39,001 nucleotides of DNA from Magnetococcales bacterium (GCA_015228895.1 JADGCR010000002.1:1-39001), one strand, 5' to 3'; counted from the first letter of the stretch, positions 1 through 8,430 are shown. Numbers and translations: made by a program. Notes: generated from the letters alone by a model not told the origin.

Positions 1-138
<138 letters not shown>

Positions 139-151
139 CCATGACCGGGAG

Positions 152-202
152 GGGGGCAATTCTTCATGTCGCCAGGGGGTCAGTTTTAAATGTCGCTTGA
201 CA
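152..202 (+). repeat. Terminal repeat of first IS21-type element
   Basis: Two imperfect subunits are visible here, one with TTCTTCATGTCGCCAG and one with TTTTAAATGTCGCTTGACA. The block is nearly repeated, in the same orientation, at 338-387. The paired copies are direct repeats because the two elements lie in opposite orientation and expose left and right ends in the same direction. Confidence 0.7.
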
Positions 203-255
203 CAACCCAGTCGACGCAGCCGCAGCATCTCGCGGACATCCTCTGATTGTAACAT
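203..255 (-). pseudogene. istA: istA transposase, 5' fragment (17 codons)
   Basis: On the minus strand an ATG at 255 follows AAGGAGG at a normal spacing and encodes MLQSEDVREMLRLRRLG. This resembles the start of the N-terminal helix-turn-helix of IstA, the DDE transposase of IS21. Frame and homology stop at about 205, exactly where the other IS end begins. The gene is therefore inactive at this end. It is too short for independent assignment; the identity rests on its place next to an IS21-type end. Confidence 0.6.
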
Positions 256-337
256 GGGGTTTCCTCCTTGGTTAACGTGTCCAAGGATTGAAACCGAATC
301 TTTCATTAATGTCATCTCTCCTCCTTCCCGGAGGAGG

Positions 338-387
338 GGGTCAATTCTTCATGTCGCCAGGGGGTCAGTTTCTCATGTCGCCTGACA
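338..387 (-). repeat. Terminal repeat of second IS21-type element
   Basis: This copy has subunits TTCTTCATGTCGCCAG and TTTCTCATGTCGCCTGACA. It differs from the copy at 152-202 at only a few positions. Presumed transposase binding sites; the outermost base pair is at 387. Confidence 0.7.
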
Positions 388-830
388 ACGGCGACACGGG
401 TAACGATCTCTTGCGCGGGACCAACGCCTCCGACCGCTATTACTTCAATGCGGGAGATGGCCAGGACGTGATCACCGATCACGCCACCAATGGGGTGAAC
501 GCCACCAGCAACGGGGATGCCATCCAGTTCGGCAGTGGGATCGATGTCGCTGGCATCTGGCTGGAAAAGAGTGCCGGCGCGCTGAACATCCATTACGGCA
601 CCGGGGATCTGGTGACGATCAACAACTGGGAAACCGGGGCCGCCGAACAGGTGGAGCAGATCCGGGCGGGAGACGGCAGCCTCCTGCTCAACACCCAGGT
701 GGATCAGCTGATCCAGTCCATGGCCACCTTCCAGGCCAACCACAACGGCATCTCCTGGGAGCAGTCGCTGACCTGGCACGGCGAGGAAACCCGCGCCATT
801 CTGGCGGCGAACTGGCAAATGGCAGCCTGA
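388..830 (+). pseudogene. RTX/haemolysin-type calcium-binding protein, C-terminal remnant
   Basis: From the IS junction to the TGA at 830 the frame encodes about 147 residues. It begins with an RTX-like nonapeptide region (GDTGNDLLRG), continues with YYFNAGDGQDVI, and ends with the segment VDQLIQSMATFQ and a terminal ILAANWQMAA. These are features of the C-terminal ends of large secreted RTX proteins, where calcium-binding repeats precede a haemolysin-related domain and a type I secretion signal lies in the last tens of residues. The upstream part is missing because an IS21-type element joins at 387. An in-frame ATG inside the IS end (288) could give a short fusion product, but a functional protein is unlikely. 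Confidence 0.7.
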
Positions 831-840
831 ACCCCACAAA

Positions 841-873
841 AAAACGGCGGGTCATGTCGCGACCCGCCGTTTT
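841..873. terminator. Bidirectional intrinsic terminator between RTX remnant and cytochrome c gene
   Basis: A perfect 13-bp stem (AAAACGGCGGGTC with its complement, loop of 7) is present. On the minus strand it is followed by a run of seven or more T, placing it 34 bp past the cytochrome stop codon. On the plus strand it is followed by TTTTCTTTC after the RTX remnant. It can serve both converging transcripts. Confidence 0.85.
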
Positions 874-906
874 CTTTCTGACCGGTTTTTTGGGGTGGCG
901 TGAGGA

Positions 907-1272
907 TTATTTCACACCCAAAAAGGCCATCACGTCCGCCCGTTCCGCCGCGTCTTTCATGCCGGGGAAGGTCATTTTGGTTTTCGGGAAGGTCTGCTTG
1001 GGATTTTCCAGATACTTGTCCAGATTGGCGGCATCCCAGGCGACACCAGTGAACCCATCGGAATATTTGAAACCAGCTTCGGCGCCCGCTTGACGACCGG
1101 CCAAACCAGCCAGGTTGGGACCGATTTTCTTTTCGCCGGCTTTGACAGAGTGGCAGACAGCACAATTCTTTTTGAAGGATGCCTCACCTTTGGCCACGTC
1201 GGCAGCCGATGCGGAGTTGACGGCCATGAGGGTGACAATTCCAATTCCGGCGATAAGAAGCTGGTGTTTCAT
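907..1272 (-). CDS. Periplasmic class I cytochrome c (c-550/c2-like)
   Basis: 121-residue precursor of a small soluble electron carrier. Residues 1-23 form a signal peptide with a hydrophobic core and an ASA cleavage site before ADVAKGEASF. The haem-binding motif is C37-A-V-C40-H41, where the two cysteines attach haem covalently and the histidine is the proximal ligand. The distal ligand is probably M100 in the context FPKTKMTFPGM, typical of class I cytochromes c. The mature protein of about 98 residues fits the family. The ribosome site is AAGGA upstream of the ATG. It is transcribed alone, from a consensus-like promoter at the 3' edge of argH to the hairpin at 841-873. The redox partner cannot be told from the sequence. 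Confidence 0.92.
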   Translation of the reverse strand: MKHQLLIAGIGIVTLMAVNSASAADVAKGEASFKKNCAVCHSVKAGEKKIGPNLAGLAGRQAGAEAGFKYSDGFTGVAWDAANLDKYLENPKQTFPKTKMTFPGMKDAAERADVMAFLGVK

Positions 1273-1290
1273 AACTGTTTCCTTTTGAAG

Positions 1291-1310
1291 GTTTGGGTGG
1301 GTTTGGGTGG
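1291..1310. repeat. Perfect 10-bp tandem duplication in cytochrome c 5' leader
   Basis: GTTTGGGTGG occurs twice head to tail, between the promoter and the ribosome site of the cytochrome gene. In the transcript it reads as two C-rich units. Its function is unknown. Confidence 0.9.
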
Positions 1311-1353
1311 TGCGTTGCAGGCAACCCGAATGAATGGCTCCTGAACGGGAAAT

Positions 1354-1382
1354 ACTTTAATGCCTTATCCGTATGCTGTCAA
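1354..1382 (-). promoter_or_regulatory. Sigma-70-type promoter for the cytochrome c gene
   Basis: On the minus strand TTGACA (1382-1377) and TAAAGT (1359-1354) are separated by exactly 17 bases. The -35 box overlaps the stop codon of argH, so the cytochrome has its own promoter at the end of the arginine operon. Confidence 0.7.
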
Positions 1383-2785
1383 GTGGCGGCAACAACCACT
1401 TCAAGGCGCGTCCGCGCTCGCTGAATGGCGGCGCGTACCGTCGCGAACGCCGTCCCACCCACCACCTTGCGGGCATTGACGGACGCATTCACCGTGAGCA
1501 CCTCCAGCACCTCCGCGCCAATGCGGGGGTCCGCGGCCTGCATCTCCGCGAGGGTGAGTTGTTCCAGGGCGCGCCCGCTCTCCACGCACACGCGCACCAA
1601 CCCTCCGGCAATCTCGTGGGCTTGCCGAAAGGGAATCCCCAATCGCACCAGATAATCGGCCAAATCCGTGGCCGTGGTGAAACCGGCCTGGGCCGCGTTC
1701 GCCATGATCCTGGTTTGCACGCGCATCTCGGGAAGCATCCCGGCGAATACGGCCAAAGAACCACGCACCGTATCCACCACGTCGAAAATGGCCTCCTTGT
1801 CTTCCTGCATGTCCCGGTTGTAGGACAATGGCAAACCCTTCATCAGGGTCAGCAGACCCACCAGATGACCCGTCACGCGTCCGCTCTTGCCCCGCACCAG
1901 TTCCGCCGCGTCCGGATTTTTTTTCTGCGGCATGATGCTGGAGCCGGTGGCGAAGGCATCCGACAACTCGATGAAACCGAAAGCCGGCGAGGACCAGAGG
2001 ATCAGCTCTTCGGCGAAGCGGGAAAGATGGGTCATGACCAGGGCCGCCGCCGCCGCCGTTTCGATGACAAAATCCCGATCCGAAACCGCGTCCAGGGAGT
2101 TCTGACACACCCCGGCGAAGCCGAGTTCCCTGGCCACCCACTCCCGGTCGATGGGGTAGGGGGTGCCCGCCAGGGCCGCGGCTCCCAAGGGCAATTGATT
2201 CAGCCGTTTGCGCACATCCACAAAACGTTGCCAGTCCCGGTCCAGCATCTCGAAGTAGGCCAGCAGGTGGTGACCCAGAGTCACTGGCTGGGCGTTCTGC
2301 AAATGGGTAAAACCCGGCATGATGGTCTCGGCGTGGAGATCGGCCAACTCCACCAGACAACGCTGCAAGACGCGCAGGGCCGTCAGAATGGCGTCCACCT
2401 CCTCCCGCAGCCACAAACGCAGATCGGTGGCCACCTGATCGTTGCGGGACCGGGCGGTGTGCAGCTTGCCGGCCACCGGGCCGATCAATTCGGTCAGCCG
2501 GCTCTCCACATGCATGTGGATGTCTTCCAGGGCGTCGCGGAATGGCAGTTTGCCCTCTTCCAGCTCCCCTCGCACCCGGGCCAGACCGGCCACGATGGTG
2601 TTGGCTTCGCTCTCGGCGATGATCCCCTGCCGCGCCAGCATGCGACAGTGGGCCATGGAGCCTTGAATGTCCTGTCGGAACAGCCGCGCGTCGTAATGAA
2701 TCGAGGCGGAAAAGGACTCCATGAGGGCCGCCGTGGGTTGGGAAAAACGGCCTCCCCACAACTTGCTGTTGGCGTGGGTGGTCAT
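1379..2785 (-). CDS. argH: Argininosuccinate lyase
   Basis: Last step of arginine biosynthesis: cleaves argininosuccinate to arginine and fumarate in the cytoplasm. The 468-residue length is normal for the family, which works as a homotetramer. The fumarase/lyase superfamily signature [12 protein letters not shown] is at residues 281-292 and contains the catalytic serine. The conserved TARSRNDQ block is at about 110-117, and the conserved His is H161 in [10 protein letters not shown]. The start ATG overlaps the argG stop by 4 bp (ATGA), indicating translational coupling. It is the last gene of argD-argF-argG-argH. Confidence 0.97.
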   Translation of the reverse strand: MTTHANSKLWGGRFSQPTAALMESFSASIHYDARLFRQDIQGSMAHCRMLARQGIIAESEANTIVAGLARVRGELEEGKLPFRDALEDIHMHVESRLTELIGPVAGKLHTARSRNDQVATDLRLWLREEVDAILTALRVLQRCLVELADLHAETIMPGFTHLQNAQPVTLGHHLLAYFEMLDRDWQRFVDVRKRLNQLPLGAAALAGTPYPIDREWVARELGFAGVCQNSLDAVSDRDFVIETAAAAALVMTHLSRFAEELILWSSPAFGFIELSDAFATGSSIMPQKKNPDAAELVRGKSGRVTGHLVGLLTLMKGLPLSYNRDMQEDKEAIFDVVDTVRGSLAVFAGMLPEMRVQTRIMANAAQAGFTTATDLADYLVRLGIPFRQAHEIAGGLVRVCVESGRALEQLTLAEMQAADPRIGAEVLEVLTVNASVNARKVVGGTAFATVRAAIQRARTRLEVVVAAT

Positions 2786-4008
2786 GGTTTGCCGGGTCGC
2801 AACAGCGACGCCATGCGCATCCGCAGGGCGTTGAGCTTGATGAATCCCCCGGCGTCCGCCTGATTGAAGGCCCCATGATCCTCCTCGAACGTGACCGTGG
2901 CCGCATCGAACAGGGAGTGATCCGAACGCCGCCCGGTGACCGTGACGTTGCCCTTGTAAAGCTTCAGACGCACCACGCCACCCACATAGGTCTGCGAGGC
3001 GTCCACCAGGGCCTGGAGCATCAACCGTTCCGGGCTGAACCAGTAGCCGTTGTAGACCAGCGCCGCGTAACGGGGGGCCAGGTCATCCTTGAGATGGGCG
3101 GCCTCCCGATCCAGGGTCAAGGACTCCATGGCGCGGTGGGCCACCCCCAGAATGGTGCCTCCAGGGGTTTCGTAGACGCCGCGGGATTTCATCCCCACAT
3201 AACGGTTTTCCACCAGATCCAGCCGTCCGACGCCGTTGGCTCCACCCAGTTGATTCAAACGGGCCAACAGGGTCGCGGGAGAGAGCCGTTCACCATCGAT
3301 GGCGACCGGATCGCCCCTTTCAAAGGTCAACTCCACATAGGTGGGCTTGTCCGGAGCCTTTTCCGGGGAGACGGTCAGGATGAACATGTCGTCTTCCGGC
3401 TCTTTCCAGGGGTCTTCCAACACCTTGCCCTCGAAGGAGAGGTGCAGAAGGTTCCGGTCCATGGAGTAGGGCACCTCCCCCCGTTTGGCGCTGGCCACGG
3501 GAATACGATTGGCGTCCGCGTAGGCCAGCAGCTTTTCACGGGAGTTCAGATCCCACTCCCGCCAGGGGGCGATCACCCGGATGTCGGGACGCAGGGTGTA
3601 ATAGGCCAGCTCGAAACGCACCTGGTCGTTGCCCTTGCCCGTGGCGCCATGGGACACGGCGTCGGCGTTGACCTGGTTGGCGATCTCGATCTGACGCTTG
3701 GCGATCAAAGGCCGGGCAATCGAGGTCCCCAGATGATAAACCCCTTCGTACAGGGCGTTGGCACGGTACATGGGAAAGACGAAATCCCGGACGAACTCTT
3801 CCTTCAGGTCTTCGATGAAGATCTCTTTGACCCCCATCTGGAGGGCTTTCTGTCGCGCCGGTTCCAACTCCTCTCCCTGGCCCAGGTCCGCGCAAAAGGC
3901 GACCACTTCGCAGCCGTAATTTTCTTGCAGCCATTTGAGAATGATGGAGGTGTCCAGACCTCCGGAATAGGCCAGCACCGCCTTTTTGACCGATTGCGTA
4001 GTTTTCAT
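2782..4008 (-). CDS. argG: Argininosuccinate synthase
   Basis: ATP-dependent condensation of citrulline and aspartate to argininosuccinate. The N-terminal PP-loop motif AYSGGLDTS (residues 13-21 from the ATG used here) binds ATP; further conserved blocks include [14 protein letters not shown]. The size of 408 residues fits the shorter bacterial ArgG class. Start choice: ATG at 4008 begins [11 protein letters not shown]. An in-frame GTG at 4023 would add five residues; neither has a clear Shine-Dalgarno, so coupling to argF, 28 bp upstream, is likely. The 3' end overlaps argH by 4 bp. Confidence 0.96.
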   Translation of the reverse strand: MKTTQSVKKAVLAYSGGLDTSIILKWLQENYGCEVVAFCADLGQGEELEPARQKALQMGVKEIFIEDLKEEFVRDFVFPMYRANALYEGVYHLGTSIARPLIAKRQIEIANQVNADAVSHGATGKGNDQVRFELAYYTLRPDIRVIAPWREWDLNSREKLLAYADANRIPVASAKRGEVPYSMDRNLLHLSFEGKVLEDPWKEPEDDMFILTVSPEKAPDKPTYVELTFERGDPVAIDGERLSPATLLARLNQLGGANGVGRLDLVENRYVGMKSRGVYETPGGTILGVAHRAMESLTLDREAAHLKDDLAPRYAALVYNGYWFSPERLMLQALVDASQTYVGGVVRLKLYKGNVTVTGRRSDHSLFDAATVTFEEDHGAFNQADAGGFIKLNALRMRMASLLRPGKP

Positions 4009-4036
4009 AGTTTTTAAGACCACCGAATGAAAAAGA

Positions 4037-4984
4037 TTACAGAATATCCTGGCCCATCAGCCATTCCAGAATGGCTTTTTGCACATGCAGACGGTTTTCC
4101 GCCTCGTCCCAGATGACCGACTGGGGACCATCCAGCACCTTGGCCGAGACCTCTTCCCCCCGATGGGCGGGCAGGCAGTGCATGAACAGGGCGTCGGGTT
4201 TTGCCTCGCGCATCAGGTCGCTGTTCACCCGGTAGCCCGCGAAGGCCCGCAGCCGCCGTTGCTGCTCGGCCTCCTGGCCCATGGAGGTCCAGGTGTCGGT
4301 GCAGACCAGATCCGCCCCGGTCACCGCCTCGGCGGGGTTGCGGAACACCTGGATCGAACCCCCGCTGGCCGTGGCCTCCTGTTGGGCGCGGGCCAGCAGG
4401 GCGGACTCCGGGCCGTAATTGGCCGGGCAGGCCAGGGTCAGATGGAAACCGATCCTGGCCGCCGCCTGAATCCAGGTGTTGGCCATGTTGTTGCCATCGC
4501 CGACCCAGGCCACCTTCCTGCCCTGTATGGGACCCCGATGCTCCTCGAAGGTGAAGAGATCCGCCAGCACCTGGCAGGGGTGAAAATCGTCCGACAGACC
4601 GTTGATGATCGGCACGCTGGCGTATTCGGCCATGATCTCCACCTTTTTGTGGGCAAAGGTGCGCACCATGATGCCGTTCACATAGCGGGACAGCACGCGG
4701 GCGCTGTCCGACAGTTCCTCACCCCGTCCCAGTTGGATGTCCTGGGCGGACAGAAACAGCGCCTGTCCCCCCAGTTGAAACATGCCGGTCTCGAAGGAGA
4801 CACGGGTGCGGGTGGAGGGCTTTTCGAAGATCATCCCCAGGGTTTGCCCCTTGAGGGTCGGTTCGGATTTGCCGGCCTTCTGGGCGCTCTTGAGGATCTC
4901 CGTCCGTTGAAACAGGCGACGGAGCTCCTCGTTGGTGAGGTCGTCTATGGTCAGCAGATCCCGTTTGGTCGATAGTCTGGTCAT
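4037..4984 (-). CDS. argF: Ornithine carbamoyltransferase
   Basis: Transfers the carbamoyl group from carbamoyl phosphate to ornithine, giving citrulline. The 315-residue protein has the carbamoyl phosphate site STRTR at 57-61, the HPCQ motif at 135-138, the ornithine-binding DTWTSMG region near 230-236, and the catalytic HCLP at 269-272. All expected active-site motifs are present, so it should be active. It lies 9 bp downstream of argD and 28 bp upstream of argG, consistent with one operon. Confidence 0.97.
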   Translation of the reverse strand: MTRLSTKRDLLTIDDLTNEELRRLFQRTEILKSAQKAGKSEPTLKGQTLGMIFEKPSTRTRVSFETGMFQLGGQALFLSAQDIQLGRGEELSDSARVLSRYVNGIMVRTFAHKKVEIMAEYASVPIINGLSDDFHPCQVLADLFTFEEHRGPIQGRKVAWVGDGNNMANTWIQAAARIGFHLTLACPANYGPESALLARAQQEATASGGSIQVFRNPAEAVTGADLVCTDTWTSMGQEAEQQRRLRAFAGYRVNSDLMREAKPDALFMHCLPAHRGEEVSAKVLDGPQSVIWDEAENRLHVQKAILEWLMGQDIL

Positions 4985-4993
4985 CTTTGTTTC

Positions 4994-6166
4994 TCAAAAA
5001 AGATCGGTCAAGACACTGTCCAAAATGGCCACACCCTGTTCGATCTCCTCCAGGGAGATGGTCAGCGGGGGGAGCATGCGCAAGGTGGTGCCCATTTGGG
5101 AACTGAGCAGCAGACCCCGGTTGACGCACATGGCGGTCACCTCCTCGGCGGGGACATTGAGATCCACGGCCGCCATGAGTCCCCGGGTGCGGGTGGCCAG
5201 GATCAGGGGATGGGTCTCCGCCAGCGCTTGCAGTTGCCTGGCCAGATGGGCGCCCTTGGCCGGAACCTGGTCGATGACCCCGTCGTCCAGCAAGGTTTCG
5301 AGAGTGGCCAGGGAGGCGGCGCAGGCCAGGGGATTGCCGCCAAAGGTGGAGGCGTGGGTGCCGGGGGTGAAGGAGGCCGCCACCGACGCGGATGCCAGAC
5401 AGGCGCCCATGGGCACCCCGGAGGCCAAACCCTTGGCCACGGTGATGATGTCCGGGGTCATGGCGCTCCACTGGTGGCACCAGAATTTCCCGGTGCGTCC
5501 CATGCCGGTCTGGACTTCATCCAGGATCAGCAGCAGACCGTGGCGGTCCGCGATGGCCCGCAACGCCTCCAGGTAGCCCGGATCGGGAATCCGCACGCCG
5601 GATTCACCCTGGATGGGTTCCACCAGAATGCCGGCGGTGTAGGAACTGATGGCCTTTTCCACCGCTTCGGGGTCGTTGTAGGGGACATGGCGGAATCCGG
5701 GCATCAGGGGGTCGAAACCCCGTTGGACCTTCTCCTGGGCCGTGGCCGACAGGGTGGCCAGGGTGCGACCGTGAAAACCGTTGTGCGCCGTGATGATCTC
5801 GAAGCGTCCCGGATGGCCCCGGTCCCGCATGGTCTTGCGGGTCAGCTTGATGGCGGCCTCGTTGGCTTCGGCCCCGCTGTTGCAGAAGAACACCTGATCG
5901 GCGAAACAGGTGGCGACCAGGCGCGCCGCCAGTTTTTCCTGCAAGGGGATCCGGTAGAGGTTCGAGGTGTGAATCAGCCTGCCCGCCTGTTCCCGCAGCG
6001 CGGCCGTGACCTTGGGGGGGCAGTGACCCAGATTGTTCACGCCGATGCCGGCCAAAAAATCGAGATATTCCTTGCCATCCTCATCCCACAGCCGGGTGCC
6101 TTGGCCGCGTACGAAGGCTGCTGGGTTTCGACCATAGGTCGCCATGATGGGATTGATGTCGTTCAT
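4994..6166 (-). CDS. argD: Acetylornithine aminotransferase
   Basis: PLP-dependent class III aminotransferase that converts N-acetylglutamate semialdehyde to N-acetylornithine. 390 residues from the chosen start. It has the phosphate-binding NSGAEA at 96-101, an LDEVQ motif with D216 that contacts the PLP ring nitrogen, and the Schiff-base lysine K245 in VAKGLASG. The start at 6166 is preferred over an in-frame ATG at 6193 because AGGGAGG lies just upstream and the putative promoter would place the transcript start near 6189. It is the first gene of the arg operon. ArgD enzymes sometimes also serve lysine synthesis as DapC; the sequence does not settle this. Confidence 0.95.
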   Translation of the reverse strand: MNDINPIMATYGRNPAAFVRGQGTRLWDEDGKEYLDFLAGIGVNNLGHCPPKVTAALREQAGRLIHTSNLYRIPLQEKLAARLVATCFADQVFFCNSGAEANEAAIKLTRKTMRDRGHPGRFEIITAHNGFHGRTLATLSATAQEKVQRGFDPLMPGFRHVPYNDPEAVEKAISSYTAGILVEPIQGESGVRIPDPGYLEALRAIADRHGLLLILDEVQTGMGRTGKFWCHQWSAMTPDIITVAKGLASGVPMGACLASASVAASFTPGTHASTFGGNPLACAASLATLETLLDDGVIDQVPAKGAHLARQLQALAETHPLILATRTRGLMAAVDLNVPAEEVTAMCVNRGLLLSSQMGTTLRMLPPLTISLEEIEQGVAILDSVLTDLF

Positions 6167-6195
6167 AATGCCTCCCTTGCTGATTCGAAACATTT

Positions 6196-6224
6196 TTTAT
6201 AACGATTAACGGACGGTGTCGCAA
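6196..6224 (-). promoter_or_regulatory. Sigma-70-type promoter for the argD-argF-argG-argH operon
   Basis: On the minus strand TTGCGA (6224-6219), a 17-base spacer, and TATAAA (6201-6196). It is placed 30 bp before the argD start codon. No ARG-box could be identified with confidence. Confidence 0.55.
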
Positions 6225-6292
6225 CGGTTTATCATGATCGATGATTGTTTCTGGCGCTGGGGGGAGCGTCTGGCAAGCGAGGCTGACCGAAA

Positions 6293-6327
6293 AGAGAGGG
6301 CGGAAGGGTTGCCGATCCGCCCTCTCT
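6293..6327. terminator. Intrinsic terminator between dsrE-like gene and argD
   Basis: A perfect 12-bp stem AGAGAGGGCGGA/TCCGCCCTCTCT with an 11-base loop. On the minus strand it is followed by TTTTCGG and lies 34 bp past the dsrE-like stop, so it ends the tusA-dsrE transcript and isolates argD. On the plus strand a G and eight T follow it. Confidence 0.85.
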
Positions 6328-6360
6328 GTTTTTTTTGTGCGGCAGGATGCTTCGGAAGCT

Positions 6361-6831
6361 TCAGATGAACAGGGTGATGTCGGCGTCCTGGGCCACTTCG
6401 AAGAAGCGGGCCGCGCCGGCGTACTCCACGCCGTCCATGAGTTCCGAGTGTTTGAAATCAAACAGATCGACGGTCATTTGACACGCGATCATCTTGACTT
6501 CGGATTCGATGGCCATTTCCATCAGGTCATCGATGGAGGCCACCCCTTTGCTGGCCATTTTCTGTTTCATCATGATGGTCGCCATGCTTTCCATGCCGGG
6601 GAGGATCTGTACCAGCACGGGCATGGGAATGGGCATGGGCATGGCGGGGTTGCCCAGGGGTGAGATGAGCAGATTGCGATTCTTTTTCAGGACCTGCAGA
6701 CCATAAAAGGTCCAGAAAATGGTGACGTCATAATCCAGCGCCGCCGCCGTGGTGGCCAGGATCAGTGGGGGATAGGCGAAATCCAGCGTACCCTTGGTGG
6801 CGATGATCGCCAGCTTCTTTTGGTTGGCCAT
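6361..6831 (-). CDS. DsrE/DsrF-like family protein (DsrE2-type)
   Basis: 156-residue protein of the DsrE/DsrF/DsrH-like superfamily, small cytoplasmic proteins that accept or relay persulfide sulfur. The start NQKKLAIIATKGTLD resembles the nucleotide-like Rossmann strand of the fold, and the Met/Pro-rich loop LGNPAMPMPIPMP followed by LPGMESMATIMMK is characteristic of the DsrE2 branch. C117 in MIACQMT is the conserved-type cysteine likely to carry sulfur. It follows tusA by 21 bp with AAGGAG before the ATG. TusA and DsrE-type genes are commonly paired and exchange sulfur in tRNA thiolation or sulfur oxidation; which applies here is unknown. Confidence 0.85.
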   Translation of the reverse strand: MANQKKLAIIATKGTLDFAYPPLILATTAAALDYDVTIFWTFYGLQVLKKNRNLLISPLGNPAMPMPIPMPVLVQILPGMESMATIMMKQKMASKGVASIDDLMEMAIESEVKMIACQMTVDLFDFKHSELMDGVEYAGAARFFEVAQDADITLFI

Positions 6832-6852
6832 GGAACAATTCTCCTTGTTTTT

Positions 6853-7077
6853 TTAGGGCTTGCGGATTTCATAATAGTAAACATTGCCGGCTTCCGACGC
6901 CTTGATCAGTTCATGTCCGGTCTGGGAGCAGAACGATTCGAAATCTTTGGCGGAACCGGGGTCTGTGGCCTCGATGGCGAGAATTTGTCCAGGTTCCATT
7001 CCTTTAAGGGCCTTTTTGGCACGCAGGATGGGCAGTGGGCAGTTCAGACCTTTGGCGTCCAGGGTAACGTCAGCCAT
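6853..7077 (-). CDS. tusA: TusA-family sulfurtransferase
   Basis: 74-residue sulfur carrier. The signature CPLP (C13-P14-x-P16) at the end of the first strand, in DAKGLNCPLPIL, holds the persulfide-forming cysteine of TusA/SirA/YeeD proteins. The rest fits the two-layer alpha/beta fold, including EATDPGSAKD. The ATG at 7077 is chosen over a much longer upstream frame because GGAGGTG lies at proper distance and the protein then has the usual TusA length. It is the first gene of a two-gene operon with the DsrE-like gene. The symbol is used in the family sense; a specific role in 2-thiouridine synthesis is not shown. Confidence 0.88.
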   Translation of the reverse strand: MADVTLDAKGLNCPLPILRAKKALKGMEPGQILAIEATDPGSAKDFESFCSQTGHELIKASEAGNVYYYEIRKP

Positions 7078-7195
7078 TTTGTAGCACCTCCGAGCAGGGA
7101 TTGATGATGGATTATTAGAAAAAAAGCAAACTCTGTTATAGTGAATCGCATCTGCGTTGGTTGCAAATTTTTTTTTCTCTTTTATTATGGAAAAA

Positions 7196-7219
7196 GTGGC
7201 TTCGGCCACAAATTTTTTT
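7196..7219 (+). terminator. UUCG-capped hairpin with T tract in the leader of the 7255 gene
   Basis: GTGGC-TTCG-GCCAC (7196-7209) is followed by AAA and seven T. It ends 36 bp before the ATG at 7255, so it would stop plus-strand transcripts before the gene: either an attenuator or a terminator for a short leader RNA. On the minus strand the same stem is followed by TTTTT. The stem is only 5 bp, but the UUCG tetraloop is unusually stable. Confidence 0.45.
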
Positions 7220-7254
7220 GGAACCACCTCTTTTTCAGGTTACTGAAAGCGCCC

Positions 7255-7839
7255 ATGGACGAAAATATGACCGCCGCCTTGCTTGCCATGCTGTTCCTGA
7301 TGCTGCTCTTTTGGGGACTGCTCAAGTTGCGCTCCATGCGGGAGCGGGTTGTCAAGGACCAGAAACCCGTTGACAAGATCACCGTGCTGCTGGGCATGTT
7401 TTATACGTTGAGTCGGGCCTGTTTGCAATACTATCGGGACCGCAACGCCTATCCCATGGTGGTGAGCGGCCATCCGGATGGTTTGCTGGAGTTGGGTTAC
7501 CTGAAATCGGAACCGGTGGCCGGAATCAACAAGACCTTGCAACTGTTTTCCATCGTGGTCACCGAAAAGGCGGGGTGGGGGATCTGTCTGGCTCATATCA
7601 AGGCCTCCCTGGCCAATGAGATCGTGCGGCGGGTGGATGAGGCCAGGGTGCCGTTCGAATTCATGGATTACAAGAGCGGTCAGTACCGACCCCTGACGGG
7701 TCTTGGCGGCGACACCCTGGTCAATCTGACTCTCCCCTTGCCGGTGCGTCCGGTGGGTTCCTCCGCCCCCCCCGTGGTTCCAGCGACCGGTGTGGATGGG
7801 GTGTCGTCTGCGGTCGCCGGGAAATCCTTGGAGAGTTAG
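7255..7839 (+). CDS. Membrane-anchored protein of unknown function
   Basis: 194 residues from the ATG at 7255. Residues 6-24 (AALLAMLFLMLLFWGLLKL) form one hydrophobic segment followed by a basic stretch, suggesting an N-terminal anchor with the rest cytoplasmic. The soluble part (about 45-165) has predicted mixed helix/strand content, and a Pro/Val/Ser-rich tail follows from about 165. I do not recognise a family. It is divergent from tusA, has a weak ribosome site and sits behind a possible attenuator hairpin. Its stop codon overlaps the stop of the converging DUF3576 gene. An in-frame GTG at 7141 would add 38 residues, but those cross the hairpin region. Confidence 0.7.
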   Translation: MDENMTAALLAMLFLMLLFWGLLKLRSMRERVVKDQKPVDKITVLLGMFYTLSRACLQYYRDRNAYPMVVSGHPDGLLELGYLKSEPVAGINKTLQLFSIVVTEKAGWGICLAHIKASLANEIVRRVDEARVPFEFMDYKSGQYRPLTGLGGDTLVNLTLPLPVRPVGSSAPPVVPATGVDGVSSAVAGKSLES

Positions 7840-8357
7840 CTCTTTTTGCGAATGGCCTTTTCGATCTGACGCGCGGTCTCCGTGTCCGGGGCCTGATCGA
7901 TCCAGCTGCCATCGCTCTGCTGCACCTGTTTGAGCACCACCACCTTGACCTCCCCGATGGGAGCCTGGCCTGAAACCCGGATGTTGAGCCGATAGCGGGT
8001 TCTGGAGTCGTTGGGATCGATGTTCCATTCCGTGGAGATGAACCCCCCTTCCCGGTTGGCCACCTGGATGGGCATTTCCATCACCACTTCCAAAGCCCCG
8101 GCGAAGAGTTTGTTGAAACGGAGTTGTTCCTGACTTTGTTTGTTGGTGCCGCCCAGACTGAAAAAGCTCTCCTTGCCCAGCAGTTCGGCGGAGGTGTTGT
8201 CTCTTCCTTCCAGGGCGTCTTCCCGTGCTTTTTTCTGGCCGAATTTGGCGAATTTTTGTTCTTCCAATGCGTTTTTGCTCTTCCACAAGTCACCAGAACA
8301 CCCCCCTGCTCCCAGAGCCAGTGCCGTCAGTGCCACAGTCAGAATTTTTGCTTTCAT
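7836..8357 (-). CDS. DUF3576 family lipoprotein
   Basis: 173-residue protein. Residues 1-19 form a lipoprotein signal peptide ending in the lipobox-like LGAGGC, with C20 as the lipidated residue. The C-terminal half (FAGALEVVMEMPI, GGFISTEWNIDP, RYRLNIRVSG, KVVVLKQVQQ, DGSWIDQAPD, TARQIEKAI) matches what I know of DUF3576, a family common in alphaproteobacteria with unknown function, probably outer-membrane associated. The start is set at 8357 because it directly precedes the signal peptide; the frame is open further upstream without plausible coding. GAAGGG is the likely ribosome site. The 3' end overlaps the converging 7255 gene by 4 bp. Confidence 0.85.
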   Translation of the reverse strand: MKAKILTVALTALALGAGGCSGDLWKSKNALEEQKFAKFGQKKAREDALEGRDNTSAELLGKESFFSLGGTNKQSQEQLRFNKLFAGALEVVMEMPIQVANREGGFISTEWNIDPNDSRTRYRLNIRVSGQAPIGEVKVVVLKQVQQSDGSWIDQAPDTETARQIEKAIRKKS

Positions 8358-8402
8358 GGTTGATGTACCCTTCGTATGCCGCATGGTTGGAATTGCATTG
8401 GC

Positions 8403-8430
8403 CTTATTATTGACACGGTTGAGTTGTCCA
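8403..8430 (-). promoter_or_regulatory. Candidate promoter of the DUF3576 lipoprotein gene
   Basis: On the minus strand TTGGAC (8430-8425), a 16-base spacer and TAATAA (8408-8403), about 46 bp before the start codon. Assigned by similarity to the sigma-70 consensus only. Confidence 0.35.

Larger units (their letters stand above)
203..387 (-). mobile_element. Left-end fragment of a second IS21-family element, interrupted by the first
   Basis: On the minus strand this segment starts with TGTCAGGCGACATG at 387, carries the two subterminal repeat subunits, an approximately 80-base leader, a strong AAGGAGG ribosome site and the first 17 codons of istA. It then ends abruptly at 203, where the right end of the other IS begins. 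The remainder of this element is presumably on the far side of the first IS, beyond the window. The outer end at 387 joins RTX-like coding sequence, so this element interrupts a host gene. The nested order is inferred from the junctions. Confidence 0.65.
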
